Shown: positions 22,212 to 32,866 of the stretch, in pieces
Layout: each line of letters begins with the position of its first letter
Numbering within the stretch: the stretch's first letter is position 1
From: Carnegiea gigantea
Taxonomy: Eukaryota; Streptophyta; Magnoliopsida; Caryophyllales; Cactaceae
Assembly (NCBI GenBank): GCA_029747015.1
Contig: JAKOGI010000540.1
Location: 64,501 to 128,500 of the forward strand
Length of the DNA: 64,000 nucleotides
Direction of reading: 5' to 3'
Made by a program: the position numbers and the translations under genes
Notes under the pieces: model-generated
The model's input: the letters and a program-made list of their open reading frames with translations, nothing else
Database searches by the model: none
What the model was told of the DNA's origin: nothing

Positions 22212-22800
22212 TTTGCCTATTCTTATTCTTATTCACACCCAACAGTCTTCAAAGTGTGCCCAACAAAAGACCCAGTAGCAGCTACATACATGCAGAGGAA
22301 GAACTCATCTTCCCAGAAGCACAGGAGACTGGAAGAGCGATACCAAGAGAGCGAATCTACAGAAGAAACCAAGCAAAGTTGACATCAACATCAATTCAGA
22401 AAATCAGAGCCCAGAAACAAAAGTGTGAAGAACAACCACACATGTAAATGGATCCAGCAAAGTTGGGATCTAATCCGACTACCCATTGGTTCACCAACCA
22501 GAACCCAAGAAAAGGAGGAAAGATTGAAGGATACCTGTGAAGTCGACGAATACTCAGGAGACGAAGAAGAAGAAGCAATGATGAAATCAATGATGATTGA
22601 TAATTACGATGAGAGGAAGTATCAGCGAGGTTGAGTTTGAGGAATGCGAAACGAATGCACGATCTAGGGATTGAGTAGACGAATATGGGGAATATTGAAT
22701 GAGCGTCTTCGTTGAAATTTGGGGAAGACGTTGAGGAGACTGAAATGGGGAAGCAAAAGCTCATCAACTGCGAGGGAGAGGAACTGGGTTTGTATAGAAC
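22212..22800 (-). promoter_or_regulatory. 5' leader and putative core promoter of the translocator
   Basis: Upstream of the translocator ATG on the minus strand there is a plausible leader. A donor-like TTCACAG/GTATCC at about 22538 suggests a non-coding first exon followed by a leader intron. A TATA-like CTATACAAA lies at 22797-22789 (minus), with a pyrimidine-rich leader just downstream. Start site and leader-intron acceptor are inferred, not fixed. Confidence 0.4.
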
Positions 22801-23000
22801 AGCACAAGGAAAGAGTTCTTCAACTCAAATGCCACTAAGGTATCCATTTTCGAAAATTCTACCATAATTGAAAAAAAGTCAATTATCATGGTTAAACTGT
22901 TTTGATCGTTGATCTAATTTGTAGAGATCTCAGCCCTTAATAGAAAAAAAGAAACCTGCTATAATCGGTCACCAAATAGGTAATGTTTGCACGTTGGAAT

Positions 23001-23704
23001 TAGGAATGGCAGTGGGGCGAGGAATCCCTACCCCCGTTGGAGCCCCGCCCTGTATTGGGGAAAAATTCCTGTCACCAATAGGAATGGAGATAAAAATAAA
23101 TTCCCAAGCGGGGATGGGGACGGGACGGGGTGAAAATTTACCCCGTCCCCACTTTCCCGCTGAGGAAAATATCCCGGTCCCCATCCCCGTTTCCCTGTCC
23201 CCGGTTGGGAAAAAATCCTCATCCCCGTCCCGGTATATTAATTTAAAATTACATATGAGTCATTTATTTGTGAACATAATACTAAGGTTATATCGGTAAA
23301 TTAAGTTAAAAAAAACCTTAGATTTTATGGATTTGTTTTGTGTAATTTGTGCATCGTTAGACTTATGTTGTATGGACTTATTAAACTTTAATTTAAGTTA
23401 GATTTAACTTTCATGAAATTTGTTAGACTTATATTGCATGGAGCATACAAAAGCTTATTGTACAATTAATTGGAGTCAGCGTTTAGGGATGGCAAATTGG
23501 GCTTTTATCCAAGACTTGCAATATAGCTATCACAAAGGACGGGAAAAAATGGCGGGTAAAAATCCCCGTCACGGACCAGATCCCCGTTGGGGACGGGAAC
23601 AGAGGAGAATTTTTTCTCCACAACGGGGAACGGGGCGGGGACGAGGGGGCTAGCGGGGATGGGGAATATGCCCCCGTCCCCAACCCACTTCATTGTCATC
23701 CCTA
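23001..23704. mobile_element. hAT-like element with GGGGACGGGG-type arms
   Basis: The left end TAGGAATGGCAGTGGGGCG and the right end (reverse complement) TAGGGATGACAATGAAGTGGG are inverted repeats. They are flanked by gttggaat (22993-23000) and gttagaat (23705-23712), an 8-bp target duplication with one mismatch. Both arms are full of ccccgtcccc / ggggatgggg words, and the middle (about 23230-23480) is AT-rich. Frames inside (for example 22994-23299) are low-complexity artefacts. It lies between the translocator promoter and the SNARE array. Confidence 0.85.
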
Positions 23705-23712
23705 GTTAGAAT

Positions 23713-24094
23713 ATCTGCTCCCCTTCACTGATTTCTTACACTCTCTCTCTCACCCTTTATCTCATTGACTTATCCCCTTCTCTCTCCTTCCCTTGAATTC
23801 ACGTGGTTCTCTGAAATTCATTCCCTCTTTACTGATTTCTCGCTCTCTCTCTCTCTCCTTCCCCTCTACCCTTACTGACTTCTCCCCTTCTCTCTCCTTC
23901 CCTTGAATTCGCATGGTCATCTGCAATTCCTTCCTGAATTTGTTGTGAATGGGTTCTGCTAAGCAGAGACCATCCATTTTGCTGTCTCGTCGCCGCCACC
24001 AACCTCACCTTATCAGACAACCACAGACATGCGATTAGAGTCTGAACCTGATGACTCATGACTCGCATCTCCGTCCGATGCGCCGCTAGCACCG
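23713..24094 (+). other. CT-rich tract with a possible non-coding first exon
   Basis: Two tandem copies (about 105 bp each, from about 23728 and 23834) consist of ctctctct plus ccttctctctccttcccttgaattc. They look like a plant 5' leader. They are followed by a GC-richer stretch and a good donor sequence (caccg/gtgagt) at 24094. The first SNARE repeat unit starts within ten bases of this donor. This could be the first exon of the original SNARE gene, but no reading frame connects convincingly: the nearest ATG, at 24078, meets a TAG after three codons. Confidence 0.35.
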
Positions 24095-24180
24095 GTGAGT
24101 CACTCTACAGGTCCACCTGAACAGCTTACATTCTCAGATGTGGCTAAAGTTAACTGCTAGTATAATATCTGAATATTCAG

Positions 24181-24336
24181 GGAGAACCATTCAGCTAGAG
24201 CTTCTGTTTTTGATGGATATGATACAATTGAGGAGGTGGTCTTAAAGCCTCTTCATCATACTCAAGTAACATTACTGAGCACAAAAATGAGAAAAATCTT
24301 GACAGTCTTAAAGACGGAGTCTTCTTTCTAAAGCAG
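24181..24336 (+). pseudogene. SNARE exon, copy 1 (frameshifted)
   Basis: BET1/BS14-type exon encoding the region before and into the Qc-SNARE helix. It keeps the acceptor attcag but has one G missing in the EEGG codons, which shifts the frame, and its donor is changed from GT to AT (aagcag/ataagg). It is not usable as a coding exon. Confidence 0.8.
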
Positions 24337-25276
24337 ATAAGGATCATTTTAACATTTCTATCTTAATTGTCAATCAAGCCTGCCTTGTTCCTCTTTGTTT
24401 TATTATTTTAACCTGAATTGGGGTAGCTACTCTAGCTTAGCGATGACAAAAGAATGAAAATAAATGTTTGTTCTGTCCCTGAAATGTAAATATAGAAAAG
24501 CAGCACTCGAGTGACTTTGCTTTGCTACTGATCATGGGAAGATGATGTCTTTAATTTCATTCTTGTATTGTGTGTTTAATTTCAATGATCTTTGTGGGCA
24601 TAGATGTGGTATGATCCATGGTCAAACGTTAAATTGAAAAGTCAGTTACAATTTTTTCCATGAACATCCCATGAATATCAGTTCTGTGCCAAATACATGG
24701 TAGTATAGTTCGAGTTTGAGATGTATGTTTTTTTCAGTTCCTGCTTTTGTAATGTCTAAATTGCGGAAAGTAAAAACAAAGGTAGATTAAGCATCAAAAT
24801 TAATATGATTCACATACCCCTTTATGGTCTACTTCATTAAGAACTAATAGCAATCCTCTTTATGTATAGCATTCCTCCACTTAATGATTTACAAGTAGCA
24901 TAAAAGGCTTACCTCAGGGATAGGTAGTGACTGTAGAAGAAGCCTTTACTGTCATGACTCTAAGCAATGCAACTGATGAACTTAACCTGCACATGTTAAC
25001 ATTACAAAAATGATTAAGGTTCTACAAATTTATTTAAGTTTTTGGGGATCCAAGGTTGTAGATTGTTTGTTGAAAATTATAATGGTGTCTAGATGATCAA
25101 TTTGATCATGTTCTTGTCAACTTCTAGGCAGTCATATAAGTCATTCTATGTAACTGTCTACGACTTGTCATGATGCCTATGCTGGGTTACATAAGTCACT
25201 CTGCATTTTCTAATGAACAATTTACTTTCTCAGATGAGGCAAAAGTTAACTGCTGGTATGATATCTGAATATTCAG

Positions 25277-25433
25277 ATAGACCTGTTCATTTAGAGCTTC
25301 TGTTTTTTATGGATATGATACAATTGAGGAGGGTGGTCTTAAAGCCTCTTCACCATACTCAAGTGACATTATTGAGTACGAAAACAAGAAAGATCTTGAC
25401 AGCCTTAAAGATGGAGTCTTCTTTCTGAAGGAG
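25277..25433 (+). pseudogene. SNARE exon, copy 2
   Basis: The acceptor attcag and donor gag/gtaagg are intact. The conserved stretch reads TIEEGGLKASSPYSSDIIEY and then LDSLKDGVFFLKE. A TAG replaces the second codon (AGA TAG ACC), and Asp of the FDG motif is Tyr, so full-length use is blocked unless another frame or start is used. Confidence 0.75.
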
Positions 25434-26374
25434 GTAAGGATCATGTTAACATTTCTATCTTAAGTGCCAATCAAGCCTTCCTTGTCCCTCTCTCTTTTAT
25501 TGTTTTAACCTGAATTGGGGTAGCTACTCTAGCTTGGCTGTGGCAAAAGAATGAAAATAAATGTTTTTTCTTTCCCTGAAATCTAAATATAGAAAAGTAG
25601 CTCTAGAGTGACTTTGCTTTGACACTGATCATGGGAAGATGATGTGTTTAATTTCATTCTTACAGTATGTGTTTAATTTCAATGATTTTTGTGGGCATAG
25701 ATGTGGTATGATCCATGGTCAGATGTGAAATTGAAATGTTAGTTACAATTTTTCCCATGAACATCCCACTAATGTCAGTTTTGTGCTAAGTACATGGTAG
25801 TATAGTTCGAGTTTGAGATTTATGTTTGTTTCAGTTCATGCTTTTGTAATGTTTGGATTGCGGAAAGTAAAAACAAAGGGTAGATTAAGCATCAAAGTTA
25901 ACATGATTCACATACCCCTTTATAGTCTACTTCATCAAGAACTAATAATAATCCTCCTTACGTATAGCATACCCCCACTAAATGATTTACAAGTAGCATA
26001 AAAGGCTTACCTTAGGGATGGGCAGCAGTTGCAGAAGAAGCCTTTACTATCATGACTCCAAGCAGTACAACTGATGAACTTGACCTGCACATGTTAACAT
26101 TACAAAAACTATTAAGGTTCTATAAATTTATTTAATTTTTTAGGGATCTAAGGTTTTAGATTGTTTGCTGAAAATTGTAATCGTATCTAGATCATCAATT
26201 TGATCATATTCTTGCCAACTTCTAAGCAGTCATGTAAGTCACTCTGTGTAACTGTCTACAACTTGTCATGATGCCCATGCTGGGTTATACAAGTCACTCT
26301 ACATGTTCTGATGAACAGTTTACTTTCTCAGATGCGGCTAAAGTTAATTGCTGGTATGATCTCTGAGTATTTAG

Positions 26375-26531
26375 GGAGAACCGTTCATCTAGAGCTTCTG
26401 TTTTTGATGGATATGGTACAATCGAGGAGGGTGGTCTTAAAGCTTCTTCATCATACTCAAGTGACATTATTGAGCACGAAAACGAGAAAGATCTTGACAG
26501 TCTTAAAGATGGAGTCTTCTTTCTGATGTAG
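26375..26531 (+). pseudogene. SNARE exon, copy 3
   Basis: It reads ENRSSRASVFDGYGTIEEGG followed by LKASSSYSSDIIEHENEKD and LDSLKDGVFFLM, the best match in the array to the RASLFDG..EEGG..ASSSYS..I.EHENE pattern of BET1-like SNAREs. The exon ends ATG TAG next to the donor gtaggg, so the last codon is a stop unless splicing is shifted. The acceptor is TTTAG. Confidence 0.8.
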
Positions 26532-27473
26532 GTAGGGATCATTTTAACATTTCTATCTTAAGTGTCAATCAGGCCTACCTTGTTCCTCTCTCTTTTATTA
26601 TTTTGACCTAAATTGGGGTAACTACTCTAGCTTGGCTGTGACAAAACATTGAAAGTAAATGTTTTTTCTGTCCTTGAAATGTAAATATAGAAAAGTAGTG
26701 CTCGAGTGACTTTGCTTTGACACTCATTATGTGAAGATGATGTGTTTAATTTGATTCTTGCAGCGCGTGTTTATTTCAATGATCTTTGTGGGTATAGATG
26801 TGGTATGATCATGGTCAGACGTGAAATTGAAATGTTTGTTAGAATTTTTTCCATGAACATCCCATAAATGTCAGTTCTGTGCAAAGTACATGGTAATATA
26901 GCTCGAGTTTTTAGATTTATGTTTGTTTCAATTCCTGCTTTTGTAATGTCCGAATTACGAAAAGTAAAAACAAAGGGTAGATTAAGCATCAAAATTAAAA
27001 TGCTTCACATACCCCTTTGTGGTCTACTTCATCAAGAACTAAGAACAATCCTTTTTATGTATAGCATATCTCCACTTAATGATTCACAAGTAGCATAAAA
27101 GGCTTACCTCGGGGATGGGTAGCGGCTGTATAAGAAGCCTTTACTGTCATGACTCTAAGTCATGCAACTGATGAACTTGACCTGCACATGTTAACATTAC
27201 AAAAACGAGTAAGGTTCAACAAAGTTATTTAATTTTTGGGGATCCAAGGTTCTATATTGTTTGTTGAAAATTTTAATTGTATCTAGGTAATGATCAATTT
27301 GATCATGTTCTTGTTAACTTCTAGGCAGTCATATAAGTCACTCTATGCAACTGTCTATGACTTGTTATGATGCCCATGCTAGGTTATACAAGTCACTCTG
27401 CATGTTCTGATGAGCAGTTTACTTTCTCATATGCGGCTAAAGTTAACTGCTGGTATGATCTCTGAATATTCAG

Positions 27474-27630
27474 GGAGAACTGTATATCTATTGCTTCTGT
27501 TTTTGATGGATATGATACAATTGAGGATGGTGGTCTTAAAGCCTCTTCATCATACTCAAGTGACATTATCGAGCATGAAAATGAGAAAGATCTTGATAAT
27601 CTTAAAGATGCAGTCTTCTTTCTGAAGGAG
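27474..27630 (+). pseudogene. SNARE exon, copy 4 (open reading frame)
   Basis: The exon is open from acceptor (attcag) to donor (aaggag/gtaagg): ENCISIASVFDGYDTIEDGG, LKASSSYSSDIIEHENEKD, LDNLKDAVFFLKE. The Arg pair before FDG is replaced by Ile and Ala. It is structurally splice-competent, but no partner exons were found, so I call it an orphan exon rather than a gene. Confidence 0.75.
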
Positions 27631-28571
27631 GTAAGGATCATTTTAACATTTATATCTTAAGTGTCAATCAAGCCTTCCTTGTCCCTCTCTCTTTTATTAT
27701 GTTAACCTAAATTGGGGTAGTTACTCTAGCTTGGCTATGGAAAAAGAATGAAAATAAATGTTTTTTCTGTCCCTAAAATGTAAATATAGAAAAGCAGTGC
27801 TCGAGTGACTTTGCTTTGACACAGATTATGGGAAGATGATGTGTTTAATTTCATTCTTGCAGTGCATGTTTAATTTCAATGATTTTTTGTGGGCATAGAT
27901 GTGGTATGATCCATGCTCAGACGTGAAATTGAAATCTCAGTTACAATTTTTCCCATGAATATCCCATGAATGTTAGTTCTGTGACAAGTACATGGTAGTA
28001 TAGTTCGAGTTTGAGATTTATGTTTGTTTCAGTTCCTGCTTTTGTAATGTCTGAATTGCGGAAAGTAAAAACAAAGGGTAGATTAAGCATCAAAATTAAC
28101 ATGATTCAGATACCCCTTTATGGTCTACTTCATCAAGAACTAATAACAATCCTCTTTATGTACAGCATACCCCCACTTAATGATTTACAAGTAGCATAAA
28201 AGGCTTACCTCAGGGATAGGCAGCGGCTGCAGAAGAAGCCTTTACTATCATGACTCCAAGCAATGCAACTGATCAACTTGACCTGCACATGTTAACATTA
28301 TAAAAACTATTAAGGTTCTATAAATTTATTTAATTTTTTGGGGATCCAAGGTTATAGATTATTTGCTGAAAATTATAATCGTATCTAGATCATCAATTTG
28401 ACCATGTTCTTATCAACTTCTAGGCAGTCATATAAGTCACTTTGTGTAACTGTCTACAACTTATCATGATGCCTATGGTAGGTTATACAAGTCACTTTGC
28501 ATGTTCTGATGAACAGTTACTTTCTCAGATGCGGCTAAAGTTAATTGCTGGTATGATATCTAAGTATCTAG

Positions 28572-28728
28572 GTAGAACCGTTCATTTAGAGCTTCTATTT
28601 TTGATGGATATGATACAATTGAGGAGGGTGGTCTTAAAGCCTCTTCATCATGCTCAAGTGACATCATGGAGCACGAAAACGAGAAAGATCTTGACAGTCT
28701 TAAAGATGGAGTCTTCTTTCTAACGCAA
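28572..28728 (+). pseudogene. SNARE exon, copy 5
   Basis: Sister of copy 3. The first full codon is TAG (GAG to TAG, with the acceptor now ctag/gtag). The rest is open and reads VFDGYDTIEEGGLKASSSC or similar, then SDIMEHENEKDLDSLKDGVF, ending at a donor (acgcaa/gtaggg). Confidence 0.75.
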
Positions 28729-29667
28729 GTAGGGATCATTTTAACATTTCTATCTTAAGTGTCAATCAGGCCTGCCTTGTTCCTCTCTGTTTTATTATTT
28801 TAACCTAAATTGGGGTAGCTACTCCAGCTTGGCTGTGACAAAATAATGAAAATAAATGTTTTTTATGTCCCTGAAATGTAAATATAGAAAAGTAGCGCTC
28901 GAGTGACTTTGCTTTGACACTGATCATGGGAAGATGATATTTTTAATTTCATTCTTGCAGTGTGTGTTTATTTCAATGATTTTTTTGGGTATAGATGTGG
29001 TATGATCCATGGTCAGCCGTATTGAAATGCTAGTTAGAATTTTTCCCATGAACATCCCATAAATGTCAGTTCTGTGCTAAGTACACGGTAATATAGCTCG
29101 AGTTTGAGATTTATGTTTGTTTCAATTCCTGCTTTTGTAATGTCCGAATTGTAAAAAGTAAAAACAAAAGGTAGATTAAGCATCAAAATTAAAATGATTC
29201 ACATACCCCTTTATGGTCTACTTCATCAAGGACTAATAACAATCCTTTTTATGTATAGCATGTCTCCACTTAATGATTCATAAGTGGCATAAAAGGCTTA
29301 CCTCAGGGATGGGTAGCGGCTGTAGAAGAAGCCTTTACTATCATGACTCTAAGCGATGCAACTAATGAACTTGACCTGCACATGTTAACATTACAAAAAC
29401 GACTAAGGTTCTACAAAGTTATTTAATTTTTGGGGATCCAAGGTTCTATATTGTTTGTTGAAAATTTTAATTGTATCTAGGTAATGATCAATTTGATCAT
29501 GTTCTTGTTAACTTCTAGGCAGTCATAGAAGTCACTCTATGTAACTGTCTATAACTTGTCATGATGCCCACGCTAGGTTATACAAGTCACTCTGCATGTT
29601 ATGATGAGCAGTTTACTTTCTCATATGCGGCTAAAGTTAACGGCTGGTATGATCTCTGAATATTCAA

Positions 29668-29824
29668 GGAGAACCGTACATCTGTTGCTTCTGTTTTTGA
29701 TGGATATGATACAATTGAGGATGGTGGTCTTAAAGGCTCTTCATCATACTCAAGTGACATTATTGAGCATGAAAACGAGAAAGATCTTGATAGTCTCAAA
29801 GATGGAGTCTTCTTTCTGAAGCAG
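29668..29824 (+). pseudogene. SNARE exon, copy 6 (open, acceptor altered)
   Basis: Sister of copy 4. The exon is open (ENRTSVASVFDGYDTIEDGG, LKGSSSYSSDIIEHENEKD, LDSLKDGVFFLKQ), but the acceptor attcag has become attcaa, with an AG shifted by one base, and the donor is gtcagg. It is followed by about 210 bases of unit sequence before the array breaks off. Confidence 0.75.
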
Positions 29825-30034
29825 GTCAGGATCATTTTAACATTCCTGTCTTAAGTGTCAATCAAGCCTACCTTATTCTCTCTGTTTTATTATTTTAACC
29901 TGAATTGGGGTAACTACTCTAGCTTGGCTGTGACAATAGAATGAAAATAAATATTTTTTCTATCCCTAAAATGTAAATGTAGAAAAGTGGCGCTCAAGTA
30001 ACTTTGCTTTGACATTGATCATGGGAAGATGATG

Positions 30035-32334
30035 TGTTGAGAACTTCAATATTGAAGAGTGGATGTCAAGAAGGCATAGAATAAGATGCTGAAATTACAG
30101 GGAGGCTTGAAAATCTTTACATTATGACATTATTTTTACAAAGTACAGTTTATACATAATTGCTTCTTTTGTTGTTGGGAATGATCTGTTGGCTCAGTCT
30201 CTAGGCCCACTAAGGTACAAAGGATCCTGAAGCACATGGCAAAACAACTGCACACATTGGGAATGCAAGGCCCACAATTTTTGCTAAAACAATTAGTGAA
30301 TGATATTTTTGCTATTGGACATAGTTTCTAAGAGCTTAGGAAAAATCTCCCAATTGATGTCCCACTAATCCATAAAAAGGTTATGTTGATTTATTAGTAA
30401 GGACTACTCTAGACATTCAAAGTGTAACATGCACCATTGTAATACTCGTGTTTGGGCACTTTATGATTACACTTCACAATCGACAAGATGGTGCAACTAA
30501 AGATATCATACTTGTTAATATTTTTTGCAGTTCAAGGAAGTCTGTTATATAACCAGCCTTTACTCTTTATAAAAGACTTGAGGGTGATTTTCTTTTGTGA
30601 TTTATAATGTTATATACCAGTGAAAAAAAAAGCCTCTTCAATTGTTGTCCACAATTAAGTGGGAAAGTTTTTCTCTCAATTGTTCGGAAATCTTTTAGCA
30701 AAAGTCTTCCATATGATTTGATTATTGGGTTCTTTGCTAGTATAGCAGGCAAAATATAAATTTGATATAAGAGAACATATGAAGTTGATATTGTTTTTGA
30801 TGTAAAAGAAGTGACGGTATCACTAGAAACATTTTGACTTTGTTTTTAAGGATACGAATTGAACCTTTTGGTAATAAATTAGGGAGACCAAATAGAGGAA
30901 GAATACACTTGATGGTGATGGAGTTGTTTGGTAGTACTATTATATTGTCATTGCCACTGTACCGTGCATTGTCGTTGTTAGAACCATTATTTCTGCCCAA
31001 CTCATTTTTTGGTTGGTATTGCTACTATTTTGGATTGTTAGAGTGAGAAAGTGATTCAGTTAGGCATGTGGCTTCTATTTCTAGGGTGGTTCTCTAGTCA
31101 CTGTCAGATTTCCATGCAGTGTTGTCTAATTTGAACCTATAAGGTGGCATTTTATTTCTCTGACCCTCGTGTTAAGGGTCTAACATGTGTACGTTTATTT
31201 GTAAGAGAGTTGATTATACAAACACATCGAATGGTATCTCATAGGGTAGAAGTTTAAAATTTTGCTTTCAGGTGTAATGGAATCGCGTGACTGGTTGTAT
31301 GAGATACTTTGAAGATTAAATGCCATTGATTTAGTAATAGAAGAAAAATTTTCTCTCTTAGTATTTATTGTTATGTAAGTGAGTATATCCACTGTAGCCT
31401 CTATAATAGTGTCTTGACTCTTTCCTCCACATTCGGTAGCTGCTATTGCAGCATGTAACAAATTCCTCCTTGAATAACATCACTGCCTATCTTTCCCATA
31501 GGTTTTGAATGTATATCCTTACCCTTGGACCATCAGTATGGTTCAATTTGCCATTGGGTCAGTGATCGTCCTTTTTATGTGGATGTTCAATCTCTACATG
31601 AAGCCAAAAGTCACTGTTGCACAGTAATGTATCAGCCTACTTGTGTCGTTGATTTAAGGTACTCTTCATTCTATGAAGTTTGTATTTACTTTGACTACTG
31701 TTTTGCAGCTAGTTGTCATCATACCTTTAGCAATTTTACACATGTTAGGCAACCTTTTCACGAATGTGACCCTTGTAAAGTGGCTGTATCATTTACCCAC
31801 ACAATTAAAGCTATGGAACATTTTTCTCTGTTGTCCTCTCCATCCTATTTCTGGGAGAGTAAGATTCCGTGCCCATATGTTCTATTATCCCTATTTCTAG
31901 GATTGATGTTCAAAATGTGGAAGTTCTTATTTCATGTACAATTAGCCAACTGCAGAAACAATGCTTGATTTACATTAGATTCATTCAAGTTAGTGATGAT
32001 TTCTTATTTTTGGCTATTTTGTCATGAACATTCTATGTAGAGGCCTACTCCTTGGGTGCTTCTTTGCCTCTTACCGATTGTTGGAGGGGTGGCTCTTGCA
32101 TCTGTTATAGAGGCATCTTTCAATTGGTCAGTAAATTCACATGCATGAAATCTATTTTATTTTCAGTTAACATTGATCCATGTGGCTTGTTAATTGAGTC
32201 TATTCTGATTCACTGCTTGATTTGTCTTAATTTTTAACATGAAGGGCTGGATTTTGGAGTGCAATGGCTTTTAATGCAACAAATCAACCTCATAATGTTG
32301 TCTGTGCATGATTTGGCTATGACTGTAACTTGTT
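30035..32334. other. AT-rich stretch between SNARE array and CLASSY fragment, nothing recognised
   Basis: The unit homology of the array ends near 30034. The longest frame is 147 codons at 31525-31968 (Cys/His-scattered, no motif), overlapped by a 75-codon hydrophobic frame at 31673. Upstream exons of the CLASSY-like copy could be here, but I could not recognise any. Confidence 0.45.
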
Positions 32335-32866
32335 CTCATCCCAGACACTCACTGCTAACACAGTGTTCAGATGCTCATTTTGGAAGTGGGAAGAATTCAA
32401 TGCCGAGTTATGACAAGTTCGATGAGCTAATTGACAAGATAGATGTCGGGGAAAGGGTGGAGGCTAAGTTCTTCCATAACCTGTTAGCCTGGTGTCAAAG
32501 GGATGGTGAGGAGTTGTTAGGTTTTTAGCGAATACTTGTTGCCCTTAAAGTTTCTTCAGTGGCTAACTGTTCAAATTAATGATTAGTGTGTTGGCAGTGA
32601 GATGTTCATGGAATGCGGCGATTCATCTACTGAGCAGCGAGAGATGTCTATGGATAGAGTCAACAACTCCCATAATGCAAGGGTGTCATTTGGATCGATC
32701 AAAGCTTGTGGGGAAGGAATCTCAGTTGTGGGAGCTTCTCAGATTATAAAATTGGATGTCCACTTTAACCCATCTATGTCTCACCAAGCTATTGGGCGTG
32801 CATTCGGACTTGATCAGGAGTAGAAGGTTAACACTTATCTATTGGTTACATCCAATGCACTCAAGT
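32335..32866 (+). pseudogene. CLASSY-type SNF2 helicase C-terminal fragment
   Basis: Plus-strand blocks follow the helicase C domain of CLASSY (CLSY1/2-type) chromatin remodellers, which recruit RNA polymerase IV for RNA-directed DNA methylation. The blocks are VEAKFFHNLLAWCQRDGEEL, VFSEYLLPLKFLQWLTVQ (after a one-base frameshift near 32520), MFMECGDSSTEQREMSMDRV, and [20 protein letters not shown] followed by QAIGRAFGLDQ and KVNTYLLV. Defects are the frameshift, a TAG replacing the conserved Trp before CVGSEMF, a TAG after the motif VI block, and loss of the motif VI Arg (GRAFRPGQ to GRAFGLDQ). The fragment has no intron, so it may be a retrocopy or one original exon. Confidence 0.8.

Larger units (their letters stand above)
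24103..30034 (+). repeat. Six-copy tandem array of a BET1-like SNARE exon plus intron unit
   Basis: Six head-to-tail units carry the same exon at 24181, 25277, 26375, 27474, 28572 and 29668, spaced 1,096-1,099 bases. Each unit holds an acceptor-side sequence, one exon of about 157 bases, and about 940 bases of intron-like DNA that is also conserved. Units 3 and 5 resemble each other more than their neighbours, as do units 4 and 6 (the latter share catatgcggc, gaggatggtgg and ggtaatgatcaatttgatc). The array therefore contains a two-unit higher-order repeat of about 2.2 kb. The last unit breaks off at about 30034. None of the other exons of a BET1 gene is visible. Confidence 0.9.

Noticed and set aside
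22994..23299. 101-codon Pro/Gly-rich frame and its antisense partners
   Set aside because: Low-complexity translation of the GC-rich arm of the hAT element.
26294..29835. Repeated 78-82 codon minus-strand frames and 71-codon plus-strand frames over the SNARE exons
   Set aside because: They are shadows in other frames; the SNARE-like text lies in a different plus-strand frame with splice sites at its ends.
24103..30034. CRISPR-like or satellite interpretation of the tandem array
   Set aside because: Units are ~1.1 kb with an exon and intron-like DNA and there are no short spacers; this is a eukaryotic segmental tandem duplication.
31525..31968. 147-codon plus-strand frame
   Set aside because: No recognisable motif, no splice context and no link to the neighbouring CLASSY fragment; probably chance.
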